Shown: positions 47,416 through 55,671 of the stretch, piece by piece | Layout of the letters: every line of letters starts with the position of its first letter | Position numbering within the stretch: position 1 is the first letter of the stretch | Source of the DNA: Inquilinus limosus_F | GTDB lineage: Bacteria; Pseudomonadota; Alphaproteobacteria; DSM-16000; Inquilinaceae | Length of the DNA: 64,000 nucleotides | NCBI RefSeq assembly: GCF_051487185.1 | Contig: NZ_JAHVDK010000031.1 | Location: forward strand, 1-64,000 | Direction: 5' to 3' | Position numbers and translations under genes: made by a program | Notes under the pieces: model-generated | Seen by the model: only the letters and a program-made list of their open reading frames with translations | What the model was told of the DNA's origin: nothing | Database searches by the model: none

Positions 47416-48423
47416 ATGCCGGCCACCCATCGCACCAAGGTCCTGATCATCGGTTCCGGCCCGGCCGGCTACACCGCCGCGATCTATGCCGCCCGCGCCA
47501 ATCTGGAGCCGATCCTGGTGCAGGGGCTGCAGCCGGGCGGGCAGCTGACCATCACCACCGATGTCGAGAACTATCCCGGCTTCGCCGACGTCATCCAGGG
47601 CCCCTGGCTGATGGAGCAGATGGAGGCCCAGGCCCGGCATTGCGGCGCGCGGATGGAGTTCGACCTGATCACCCAGGTCGACTTCTCGCGCCGGCCCTTC
47701 GTCTGCACCGCCGATTCCGGCACCGTCTACGAGGCCGACTCGGTGATCATCGCCACCGGCGCCCAGGCGCGCTGGCTGGGGCTGCCGAGCGAGCAGGCGT
47801 TCCAGGGCCGCGGCGTCTCGGCCTGCGCCACCTGCGACGGCTTCTTCTTCCGCGGCAAGGAGGTGGCGGTGATCGGCGGCGGCAACTCCGCGGTCGAGGA
47901 GGCGCTGTACCTGACCAACCACGCCACCAAGGTGACGCTGGTGCATCGCCGCGACCAGCTACGCGCCGAGCGCGTGCTGCAGGACCGGCTGTTCGCCCAT
48001 CCGAAAATCGAGGTGGTGTGGAATCATGTGGTCGAGGAGATCGTCGGCGGCGGCACGCCGGAGGCAGTGACCGGGGTCCGGCTGCGCGACACCAGGACCG
48101 GGGCTGCGACCCTGCTGCCGGTCGACGGCGTCTTCGTCGCCATCGGCCACGACCCGGCGACCGCGGTGTTCAAGAGCCATGTCCGCATGGATGCCGACGG
48201 CTACATCCTGACCGCGCCCGACTCGACCGCGACCGACGTGCCCGGCGTCTTCGCCGCCGGCGACGTCAAGGACCGGGTCTACCGCCAGGCGGTGACCGCG
48301 GCCGGCATGGGCTGCATGGCGGCGCTGGAGGCCGAGCGCTTCCTGTCCGAGCATGCCGGCACCGGCCACCTGGCCCGGATCGCCGATCGCGAGGCCCGCC
48401 CGGTGGCCGCCGCCGCGAGCTGA
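47416..48423 (+). CDS. trxB: Thioredoxin reductase
   Basis: A 335-residue NADPH:thioredoxin reductase. FAD site LIIGSGPAGYTAAIYAARAN, redox-active C137-A-T-C140 in SACATCDGFF, NADPH site VAVIGGGNSAVEEALYLTNH, and the C-terminal GVFAAGDVKDRVYRQAVTAA with the FAD-closing motif. It regenerates reduced thioredoxin, which also serves the LMW-type ArsC encoded earlier. The next gene in the same direction is the LsrB-type LysR regulator, an association also seen in rhizobia. Confidence 0.95.
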   Translation: MPATHRTKVLIIGSGPAGYTAAIYAARANLEPILVQGLQPGGQLTITTDVENYPGFADVIQGPWLMEQMEAQARHCGARMEFDLITQVDFSRRPFVCTADSGTVYEADSVIIATGAQARWLGLPSEQAFQGRGVSACATCDGFFFRGKEVAVIGGGNSAVEEALYLTNHATKVTLVHRRDQLRAERVLQDRLFAHPKIEVVWNHVVEEIVGGGTPEAVTGVRLRDTRTGAATLLPVDGVFVAIGHDPATAVFKSHVRMDADGYILTAPDSTATDVPGVFAAGDVKDRVYRQAVTAAGMGCMAALEAERFLSEHAGTGHLARIADREARPVAAAAS

Positions 48424-48660
48424 GCCTGCTGCCGGCCTCCCGATCCGCCTCGATTCGTAAGAGCGATGACGAAGGGGGTGCCGTCACCCCCTTCCGAGTC
48501 GACGGCAACAATTGTTCCCGCCTGGTCCAAGCTTTGCTTGCGTTCCGTCGGGGGTGGCCGTCATAGTGTATATAGTGTGATTCGCAGGCGCGACGCCGAG
48601 CGCTGGTATATCGACCACCCCGCCCTAGTCGCCCGCGCAAGAAACGAACGGGTGCCGGAG

Positions 48661-49551
48661 ATGGACTGGGACAAGCTGCGCGTTTTCCACGCCGTCGCTG
48701 ACGCGGGCAGCTTTACCCATGCGGGCGAGAAGCTGAACCTCAGCCAGTCGGCGGTCAGCCGCCAGATCAGCGCGCTGGAGGAGAGCCTCAAGGTTCCGCT
48801 GTTCCATCGCCATGCCCGCGGCCTGATCCTGACCGAGCAGGGCGAGCTGCTGTTCCGCACCGCGCGCGAGGTCTTCGCCAAGCTGTCGATGACCGAGGCG
48901 CAGCTGAGCGAGAGCAAGGACCATGCCCGCGGTCCGCTGAAGATCACCACCACCGTCGCCTTCGGCTCGACCTGGCTGACGCCGCGGGTGCGCGAGTTCC
49001 TGACCGCCTATCCCGAGATCGACCTGACGGTCCTGATCGACGACGAGGAGCTGGATCTCGGCATGCGCGAGGCCGATGTCGCCATCCGCATGACGCCGCC
49101 GCGCCAGCCGGACCTGATCCAGCGCCATCTGATGACGGTGAAAATCCACATCTTCGGGTCGGTCGACTACCTCAAGCGCAACGGCATCCCGCAGACTCTG
49201 GACGACCTGAACAAGCACTCGATCATCATCTATGGCGAGGACGCGCGCGGGCCGATCGCCGACATCAACTGGCTGGCCCATGTCGGCAGCCCGCCGCCCG
49301 GCGGCCGCAAGATCGCGCTCAGGGTCAACAACCAGTATGCGATCTACCGCGCCGTGCGCAGCGGCCTCGGCCTCGCCGCCCTGCCGGACTTCATGGTCGA
49401 CCCGACCCTGAACGTCGTGCGGGTGCTGCCCGAGGTCACCGGCCCGACCACCGAGGCCTATTTCGTCTATGCCGAGGAGCTGCGCCACTCCAAGCGCATC
49501 GCGGTGTTCCGCGACTTCCTCGTCCGCAAGGTGGCCGAGAGCAAGTTCTGA
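48661..49551 (+). CDS. lsrB: LsrB/VtlR-type LysR regulator
   Basis: A 296-residue LysR regulator. The HTH region MDWDKLRVFHAVADAGSFTH and KLNLSQSAVSRQISALEESL KVPLFHRHARGLILTEQGEL is very close to what is known of LsrB (Sinorhizobium, Agrobacterium) and VtlR (Brucella). The effector domain contains LKITTTVAFGSTWLTPRVRE and PDLIQRRL-like PDLIQRHLMTVKIHIFGSVD. In those species it follows or adjoins trxB and activates AbcR-type small RNAs. The same neighbours occur here: trxB upstream, a candidate AbcR RNA downstream. ATG 48661 follows GGAG; an open frame before it is not conserved-looking. Confidence 0.8.
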   Translation: MDWDKLRVFHAVADAGSFTHAGEKLNLSQSAVSRQISALEESLKVPLFHRHARGLILTEQGELLFRTAREVFAKLSMTEAQLSESKDHARGPLKITTTVAFGSTWLTPRVREFLTAYPEIDLTVLIDDEELDLGMREADVAIRMTPPRQPDLIQRHLMTVKIHIFGSVDYLKRNGIPQTLDDLNKHSIIIYGEDARGPIADINWLAHVGSPPPGGRKIALRVNNQYAIYRAVRSGLGLAALPDFMVDPTLNVVRVLPEVTGPTTEAYFVYAEELRHSKRIAVFRDFLVRKVAESKF

Positions 49552-49741
49552 CTTGCCGGAAAATGGCATCGGGTGAATGCGTGCGCCCCCGCTTAGGGCT
49601 TCCCGTACGCTTTTCCAGGCCTTGAAAGCGAGAAAAAGACGGCAACTGTCTGAAATCTGTGCAAAACCCAACGAAAAAATGGCGGATTTCCTAGGGGTTG
49701 CGTCGCGCGGAGCGAGCTATGCAATGCGCGCATAAAAGCAA

Positions 49742-49783
49742 TGGTAGAAACTGGTTACCAATCGCTCAAAGATTGCCTATCTT
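49742..49783 (+). promoter_or_regulatory. Candidate promoter and LysR-type site of the small RNA
   Basis: TGGTA (49742-49746) and TACCA (49756-49760) form an inverted repeat typical of LysR boxes. It overlaps a -35-like TTACCA (49755-49760), followed by a 17-bp spacer and -10 TATCTT (49778-49783). Transcription would start near 49790. Confidence 0.5.
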
Positions 49784-49789
49784 AAGAGC

Positions 49790-49903
49790 GTTCGTGCTGC
49801 AGCGCAGCAGAACAAGGGTCCGGCACTGCCGGCTCCTTGCGTCTCCCAGACGTGAAGCCTCCCTGTTTGACTCGGGCCGGAACGCGTTTCCGGCCCTTTT
49901 TTT
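49790..49903 (+). ncRNA. abcR: Candidate AbcR (alpha-r15) family small RNA
   Basis: About 114 nt. Stem-loop CCGGC/GCCGG (49820-49832); stem-loop CGTCT-CCC-AGACG (49840-49852) exposing the anti-Shine-Dalgarno motif CTCCCA; single-stranded AAGCCTCCCTGTTTGACTC; and a strong terminator GGGCCGGAA / TTCCGGCCC (49874-49896) with seven T. AbcR RNAs of rhizobia and Brucella have this layout and a CUCCCA loop, use Hfq and repress ABC-transporter binding-protein mRNAs, and lie beside lsrB/vtlR. Family call is from memory of those features; the 5' end is estimated from the promoter. Confidence 0.65.
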
Positions 49904-50015
49904 GTGCAGATTCCGGGCCCGGACGAGCCGGACCATCACCCCTGCCGCATGAACGGGCAGAAAGCGGGAGGATGAAGGGGGTGTCGCCCCCCCTCCGCCG
50001 GAAGGCCCGCGCCGA

Positions 50016-50987
50016 TCAGGCGAACAGGCGCTCGTTCTCCAGCCCCTTGTAGAGATCGGCGACGTATTCGGCGTAGCCGTTGAACAGCTGGGTCGGCACC
50101 CGCTCGTTGGTGCCGATCACCCGCTCCATCGCCTGGCTCCAGCGCGGATGCGGCACCTCCGGGTTCACATTGGCCCAGAAGCCGTACTCGCTGCTCTGCA
50201 GCTGCTCCCAGAAGCTGACCGGCCGCTCGTCGGTGAAGCTGATGCGGACGACGCTCTTGATCGACTTGAAGCCGTATTTCCACGGCGTCACCAGCCGCAG
50301 CGGCGCGCCGTTCTGCTTCGGCACCGGCTTGCCGTACAGGCCGGTGACCATGAAGGCGAGCTCGTTCGTCGCCTCGGCCATGGTCAGGCCTTCGACATAG
50401 GGCCAGGGGTAGAAGATCTGGCTGAAGCCAGGCGCCTCGTCGTTCTCGAATGTTTGCATGCGTACATATTTCGCCGAGGACAGCGGGCGCGCATAATCGA
50501 CCAGCGCCTTGAGCGGGAAGCCGGTCCAGGGCACCGCCATCGACCACGCCTCGACGCAGCGGTGGCGATACAGCCGCTCCTCCAGCGGCATGGCGCGGAT
50601 CAGGGTATCGATATCGACCTCCCGCTCCTCTTCGACCATGCCGTCGAACTTCACCGTCCAGGGGCGGATCTTCAGCTCCTGCGCCGCCTCCCAGATGTCC
50701 TTGTCGGAGCCGTATTCGTAGAAGTTGTTGTAGGTGGTGACGTCCTGCTCGGGCGTCAGCGGCCGGTCGAGGGTGTAGCGCTCGTTGCGCTTCGCCGGGT
50801 AGAGATCGGTGGTCGGGTCCGGATCGGCCGCCCGGGCGGGGCGAAGCCTGAGCGCCGCACCGGCGGTGGCCAGCAGGCCGGCGCCGAAGCCCATCGCCTG
50901 CAGGAGGCGCCGCCGGTCGAGATACACCGCCTCCGGCGTCGCCTGGCTTTCGGGGATGCGCCATCCCGGGTTGCGCTTGATCAGCAT
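50016..50987 (-). CDS. msrP: Periplasmic methionine sulfoxide reductase catalytic subunit MsrP
   Basis: A 323-residue molybdoenzyme that reduces methionine sulfoxide in periplasmic proteins. The twin-arginine signal is LDRRRLLQAMGFGAGLLATA. The Mo-binding Cys is in LYRHRCVEAWSMAVPWTGFP. TTYNNFYEYGSDKDIWEAAQ and KYGFKSIKSVVRISFTDERP are family hallmarks. GGAGGA precedes ATG 50987. Its electron donor MsrQ is at 37985-38842, unlike the adjacent msrPQ arrangement usual in other bacteria. Confidence 0.95.
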   Translation of the reverse strand: MLIKRNPGWRIPESQATPEAVYLDRRRLLQAMGFGAGLLATAGAALRLRPARAADPDPTTDLYPAKRNERYTLDRPLTPEQDVTTYNNFYEYGSDKDIWEAAQELKIRPWTVKFDGMVEEEREVDIDTLIRAMPLEERLYRHRCVEAWSMAVPWTGFPLKALVDYARPLSSAKYVRMQTFENDEAPGFSQIFYPWPYVEGLTMAEATNELAFMVTGLYGKPVPKQNGAPLRLVTPWKYGFKSIKSVVRISFTDERPVSFWEQLQSSEYGFWANVNPEVPHPRWSQAMERVIGTNERVPTQLFNGYAEYVADLYKGLENERLFA

Positions 50988-51134
50988 CGGCCTGTCCTCC
51001 TCGACCCGAACCATCCGACCGCGGGGCGGTCTCACCTCTAGTTCGCGGCAGGACGGGCCGACGTTACCGCGCCCCTGTAGCAGAGGCCAGCGGCGCCGGG
51101 ACGCATCCCGGCGCCGGTGCGGCTGCGGACGGCC

Positions 51135-52337
51135 TCAGCGCAGCGCGGCGCAGGCGCGCTGGATGCGGATGCCGGCCTCCTGCAGCGCCTCGGTCGCCGT
51201 GGCGTAGGAGATGCGGAAAAACGGCGCCAGGCCGAAGGCCGAGCCCTGCACCACCGCCGCGCCCTCGGCCTCGAGCAGATAGGTGACGAAGTCCTCGTCG
51301 GTCTCGATCACCTTGCCGTCCGGGGTCTTCTTGCCGATGGTGCCGGCGCAGGACGGGAAGACGTAGAAGGCGCCTTCCGGCCGGTGACAGGACAGGCCGG
51401 CCGACTGGTTCAGCATCGACACGATCAGGTCGCGGCGCTGCTTGAACACTTCGTTGTGCCGCGGGATGAAGTCCTGCGGGCCGTTCAGCGCCTCCACCGC
51501 CGCCGCCTGGCTGATCGAGCAGGGGTTGGAGGTCGACTGGCTCTGCACCTTTGCGATGGCCTTGATCAGATCCGGCCGGCCGGCGGCGTAGCCGATGCGC
51601 CAGCCGGTCATGCAATAGGCCTTGGACACGCCGTTCATGGTCAGGGTGCGGTCGTACAGCTTCGGCTCGACCTGCACCGGGGTGACGAAGCGGAAGCCGT
51701 CATAGACCAGGTGCTCGTACATGTCGTCGGTCAGGACATGGACGTGCGGGTGGCGCAGCAGCACGTCGGTCAGCGCCTTCATCTCGGCTTCGGTGTAGGC
51801 GGCGCCGGTCGGGTTCGAGGGCGAGTTCAGGATCAGCCACTTGGTCTTCGGTGTGATCGCGGCCTCGAGATCGGCCGGCTGCAGCTTGAACCCCTTGTCC
51901 TCCGGGCAGACCACCGGCACCGGGGTGCCGCCGCACAGCAGCACGATATCGGGATAGCTGACCCAGTAGGGCGCCGGGATGACCACCTCGTCGCCCGGGT
52001 CGAGCGTGGCCAGGAGAGCGTTGTACAGCACCTGCTTGCCGCCGGTGCCGACGGTGACCTGGTTCGGCTCGTATTTGAGGCCGTTCTCGCGCAGGAACTT
52101 GGCGCAGATCGCCTTCTTCAGCTCCGGCGTGCCGTCGACCGCGGTGTATTTGGTCTTGCCGGCCTGGATCGCGGCGATCGCCGCCTGCTTGATGTTGTCC
52201 GGCGTGTCGAAATCCGGCTCGCCGGCGCCGAGGCCGATGACGTCGCGGCCGGCGGCCTTCAGCTCGGCCGCCTTGGTGGTGACGGCGATGGTCGGCGACG
52301 GCTTGACGCGGGCGAGCGAGGCGGCGAGGAAGGCCAT
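51135..52337 (-). CDS. Aspartate aminotransferase (class I, AspB/AatA type)
   Basis: A 400-residue PLP enzyme that exchanges amino groups between aspartate and 2-oxoglutarate. Conserved: VIGLGAGEPDFDTPDNIKQA, YTAVDGTPELKKAICAKFLR, NSPSNPTGAAYTEAEMKALT, and the PLP Lys in TMNGVSKAYCMTGWRIGYAA. The alphaproteobacterial enzyme often also acts on prephenate. Single gene between msrP and the sugar ABC operon, same direction as both but separated by >100 bp. Confidence 0.93.
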   Translation of the reverse strand: MAFLAASLARVKPSPTIAVTTKAAELKAAGRDVIGLGAGEPDFDTPDNIKQAAIAAIQAGKTKYTAVDGTPELKKAICAKFLRENGLKYEPNQVTVGTGGKQVLYNALLATLDPGDEVVIPAPYWVSYPDIVLLCGGTPVPVVCPEDKGFKLQPADLEAAITPKTKWLILNSPSNPTGAAYTEAEMKALTDVLLRHPHVHVLTDDMYEHLVYDGFRFVTPVQVEPKLYDRTLTMNGVSKAYCMTGWRIGYAAGRPDLIKAIAKVQSQSTSNPCSISQAAAVEALNGPQDFIPRHNEVFKQRRDLIVSMLNQSAGLSCHRPEGAFYVFPSCAGTIGKKTPDGKVIETDEDFVTYLLEAEGAAVVQGSAFGLAPFFRISYATATEALQEAGIRIQRACAALR

Positions 52338-52449
52338 GGTTCCGGATCCCGGGAAAGTGGAGGCGGAGGACGGTAGCCCCGCCCGCCGCCCACCGACAAG
52401 CCGAAAGCCCTGCGAAAATTCGGCACCGCGCCCGCGCCGAGCGCGGATG

Positions 52450-53289
52450 CTACCCCTTCACCGCGCCCTGGGTCAGGCCGGCGATGAGCTGGCGGGAGAA
52501 GAAGGCGTACAGCACCAGCACCGGGATGATGGCCAGCGTCAGCGAGGCCAGCACCGCGTTCCAGTCCGTCACATACTGGCCGACGAATTGCTGCACGCCG
52601 AGGGTGATGGTGCGGGTGCTGTCGCCCGGCGCCAGGATCAGCGGGAACCACAGGTCGTTCCAGATCGGCACCATGGTGAAAACGGCGACCGTGGCCAGGG
52701 CCGGCCGCACCAGCGGCAGGATGATGCGGAAGAAGATGCGGTATTCCCCGACCCCGTCGCAGCGGGCGGAATCCTTCAGCTCCTTCGGGATCTGGCGCAT
52801 GAACTCCGACAATATGAAGATCGACAGCGGCAGGCCCATCGCGGTGTAGACCAGGATCAGCGCCGCCAGCGTGTTGATCAGGTCGAGCGACACGACGAGC
52901 CGCAGGATCGAGACGGTGCCGAGTCGGATCGGGATCATGATGCCGACGGCCAAGTACAGCGCCAGCACGGCGTTGCCCTTGAAGCTGTATTCCGACAGCG
53001 CCCAGGCGGCCATGGCGCCGAGGAACACGACCAGGAACAGAGTCGCCAGCGTCACCGTCAGGCTGTTGCCGAAATAAAGGCCGAAGTCGGACCGGGTCAG
53101 CACCGTGTCGAACCCGATCAGGCTGAAAGTGTCCGACAGCGGCGGCGCCAGCGGCTGGCTGAAGATCGCCTTGCGCGACTTGAAGGCGTTGAACAGCACC
53201 AGGACGATCGGGAACAGCGCGATCAGGGTGTAGGCCAGCAGCACCGCGTGGACGGCTGCGGTCGAGACGGAGGAGCGACGGTTGGCCAT
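52450..53289 (-). CDS. Carbohydrate ABC transporter permease (MalG-like)
   Basis: A 279-residue inner-membrane permease with six helices (AAVHAVLLAYTLIALFPIVL first). EAA motif: LKDSARCDGVGEYRIFFRII LPLVRPALATV. It is the last gene of the murQ - binding protein - permease - permease operon and starts 3 nt after the preceding stop. No ATPase gene follows; the next gene is aspartate aminotransferase. Confidence 0.9.
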   Translation of the reverse strand: MANRRSSVSTAAVHAVLLAYTLIALFPIVLVLFNAFKSRKAIFSQPLAPPLSDTFSLIGFDTVLTRSDFGLYFGNSLTVTLATLFLVVFLGAMAAWALSEYSFKGNAVLALYLAVGIMIPIRLGTVSILRLVVSLDLINTLAALILVYTAMGLPLSIFILSEFMRQIPKELKDSARCDGVGEYRIFFRIILPLVRPALATVAVFTMVPIWNDLWFPLILAPGDSTRTITLGVQQFVGQYVTDWNAVLASLTLAIIPVLVLYAFFSRQLIAGLTQGAVKG

Positions 53290-53292
53290 GGG

Positions 53293-54255
53293 TCAGAGCT
53301 CGTAGCGCTGCAGCCGGCGCTGCACCAGATAGAAGTAGATCATCACGCCGGTCAGGATGATCAGGAACATCACCGTCGCCACCGCGGCGCCCATGGTCGG
53401 GTCGCCCAACTGCAGCTGGAAGCCGAAGAAGGTGCGGTAGAAGAAGGTGCCGAGGATATCGGTCGCGAAGTTCGGCCCGGCCAGCGCCCCCTGGGAGACG
53501 TAGATCAGGTCGAAGGCGTTGAAGTTGCCGACAAAGGTCAGGATCGAGACCATGCCGATGGTCGGCCAGATCAGCGGCAGCTTGATCCGCCAGAAGATCG
53601 TCATCTGCCCGGCGCCGTCGACCCGCGCCGCCTCGGTCAGGCTCTCGGGGATATTGAGCAGCGCGGCATAGGTCAGCAGCAGCGGCATGCCGACCCACTG
53701 CCAGACCGAGACCAGCGACAGGGCGATCAGGGCCGAGCCCTCCTGCCCCAGCCAGGGGGCGAAGAGCGAGCCGAGGCCGACCGCGGAGAGCATCGACTTG
53801 GCGACGCCCCAGGTCGGCGACAGGATCAGCTTCCAGATGAAGCCGATGATCACCACCGACAGCAGGGTCGGGGTGAACATCAGCGTGCGATAGGTGTTCG
53901 TGAAGCGCAAGTTGGGCAGGGACAGCAGCGCCGCCAGGCCGATCGCGATCGGGTTCTGCACCAGCATGTGCACGGCGAAGAACAGGACGTTGTTGCCGAG
54001 CGCATTCCAGAACCGGTCGGCCCATTGCGGGTCGAAGAACAGCGCCGCGTAATTGGCCAGCCCGGCGAAATGCTCCGCCCCCGCCTCGTCCCGCGTGAAC
54101 AGGCTGAGCCGCAGGCTGTCGACCAGCGGGTAGACCATGAACAGGGTGTAGATCAGCGTCGCCGGCGCCAGGAAGACGACGACGTGCCAGGGGAAACGGC
54201 CGCGGCGGCCCGCGATCTGAGTGCGGGGAACGGCGGCGATCTGCGTGCTGGCCAT
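53293..54255 (-). CDS. Carbohydrate ABC transporter permease (MalF-like)
   Basis: A 320-residue permease partner of the gene downstream. First helix: FPWHVVVFLAPATLIYTLFM. EAA loop: LTEAARVDGAGQMTIFWRIK LPLIWPTIG. It lies 84 bp after the binding-protein gene. Substrate is a carbohydrate by family; murQ in the operon suggests an amino sugar or muropeptide sugar. Confidence 0.9.
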   Translation of the reverse strand: MASTQIAAVPRTQIAGRRGRFPWHVVVFLAPATLIYTLFMVYPLVDSLRLSLFTRDEAGAEHFAGLANYAALFFDPQWADRFWNALGNNVLFFAVHMLVQNPIAIGLAALLSLPNLRFTNTYRTLMFTPTLLSVVIIGFIWKLILSPTWGVAKSMLSAVGLGSLFAPWLGQEGSALIALSLVSVWQWVGMPLLLTYAALLNIPESLTEAARVDGAGQMTIFWRIKLPLIWPTIGMVSILTFVGNFNAFDLIYVSQGALAGPNFATDILGTFFYRTFFGFQLQLGDPTMGAAVATVMFLIILTGVMIYFYLVQRRLQRYEL

Positions 54256-54339
54256 GCGAACAGCCTATACTGGAAAAGGGGACGCGAGGGCGCGCGGTCC
54301 GGGACAAGCCGGGCCGCGCACCCCGCGCCGGGTGTCAGA

Positions 54340-55605
54340 TTACTTGCCGGCCGGCTTGTACCAGGAGTCCAGCCCCTTCTGGATCTGCTCTGCCGCCTGC
54401 TGCGCCGTCATCGTCCCGTTCAGCACCTGGGCCGAGACGTTCCACAGCTCGTTCTCCAGGTTCGGCGTGCCGCGCCCCAGGATCTGGTACGAGTTGCGGA
54501 TGGTGGATTCGCAGGTCTTGCGCCAGCTCAGGAACTCAGCCGCCACTGGGTCCTTGATCGTCACCGGGTGGTTCGACAGCGAGTAGAAGCCCGGCAGCGC
54601 GTTCGAGTAGATGTCCGCGAATTCCGGCGTCGCCAGCCACTCCAGGAAGGCCTTGGCGGCCTCCGGGTTCTTGGTCTTGGTATTCATGCCGAGGGCGATG
54701 TCGGTGTGGTCGCTGATGTAGCACTTGTCGCCCGCCTTCTCGACCGGCGGCGGGAAGGCTCCCATCTTGAAATCGGCCTGGGCGTTGAAGGCGGCGATGT
54801 CCCAGGACCCGGCAGGGTAGATCGCGGCGCGGCCGAGCGTGAACAGGTTCTGGCTGTCCGGATAGGCCTGGGCCTCATAGCCCTCGGGCAGGTACGGCTT
54901 CCACTTCGCCAGCTCCTCGAAGGCCTCGACATAGGGCTTGTCGGTGAACTTCTGGGTGCCGGCGATCAGCGCCTTGCGGCCTTCCTCGCCTTTCCACAGG
55001 TTCGGACCGATGTTCTGGAAGCCCATGGTCGCGGCCTCCCACTGATCCTTGGTGCCGATGTCGAGCGGCGCCACCTCGCCCTTGGCCTTGATCTTGTCGA
55101 GCAGGGCGTAGAACTCGGCCTCGGTCTTCGGCGGGGTCAGCCCCTCGGCGTCGAAGATGTCCTTGTTGTAGAGGAAGCCGTGGATCACCGAAGCCATCGG
55201 CACGCAGAACAGCGTCTTGCCGTCATCGGTGATCCAGGCGCTCTTGGCCACGTCGGAGAAGGTGTCCATGCCCTTCAGGTCGGTGACCGGGGCGAGATAG
55301 CCCTTCTGGAACAGCGCCAGCGAGGTGTCGAACGGCCGGCAGCTGATCAGGTCGCCCGCGGTGCCGCCCTCGAGCTTGGCGTTCAGGGCCGCGTTGTATT
55401 CGGTCGGCGCCGTGGGCGAGAACACCACCTTGATCCCCGGATGGGTCTTCTCGAAGGCCGGGATGATGGTGTCCTGCCACACCTTCAGGTCGTCGTTGCG
55501 CCAGCTCTCGATGGTCAGCGTCGCGTCGGCCGCCACGGCCTGGCCGGCGATGGCGACGAGCGCCGCCCCGGCCAGGAACGCGCCGCGCAGGAATGAACGG
55601 GACAT
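54340..55605 (-). CDS. Carbohydrate ABC transporter periplasmic binding protein
   Basis: A 421-residue family-1 extracellular binding protein. Signal peptide: RSFLRGAFLAGAALVAIAGQ, cleavage after AVAA (about residue 25). The mature protein begins DATLTIESWRNDDLKVWQDT. Further marks: FSPTAPTEYNAALNAKLEGG, FCVPMASVIHGFLYNKDIFD and AKAFLEWLATPEFADIYSNA. ATG 55605 has GGAGG 9 nt upstream; a TTG two codons earlier is less likely. It sits between murQ and the two permeases. The ligand is probably an amino sugar but cannot be read from sequence. Confidence 0.9.
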   Translation of the reverse strand: MSRSFLRGAFLAGAALVAIAGQAVAADATLTIESWRNDDLKVWQDTIIPAFEKTHPGIKVVFSPTAPTEYNAALNAKLEGGTAGDLISCRPFDTSLALFQKGYLAPVTDLKGMDTFSDVAKSAWITDDGKTLFCVPMASVIHGFLYNKDIFDAEGLTPPKTEAEFYALLDKIKAKGEVAPLDIGTKDQWEAATMGFQNIGPNLWKGEEGRKALIAGTQKFTDKPYVEAFEELAKWKPYLPEGYEAQAYPDSQNLFTLGRAAIYPAGSWDIAAFNAQADFKMGAFPPPVEKAGDKCYISDHTDIALGMNTKTKNPEAAKAFLEWLATPEFADIYSNALPGFYSLSNHPVTIKDPVAAEFLSWRKTCESTIRNSYQILGRGTPNLENELWNVSAQVLNGTMTAQQAAEQIQKGLDSWYKPAGK

Positions 55606-55671
55606 GTGCAATTGCCTCCTCTGTTCGGCGTTTCGCCGTTGCCCACGGGCGGCAGCCCGCCCGCTGTCTCT

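Noticed and set aside
51979..55596. A 1205-codon open frame on the + strand across the sugar transporter operon
   Set aside because: It is a mirror frame of the minus-strand aminotransferase, permease and binding-protein genes; its product is low-complexity Arg/Gln/Asp/His sequence without any domain.
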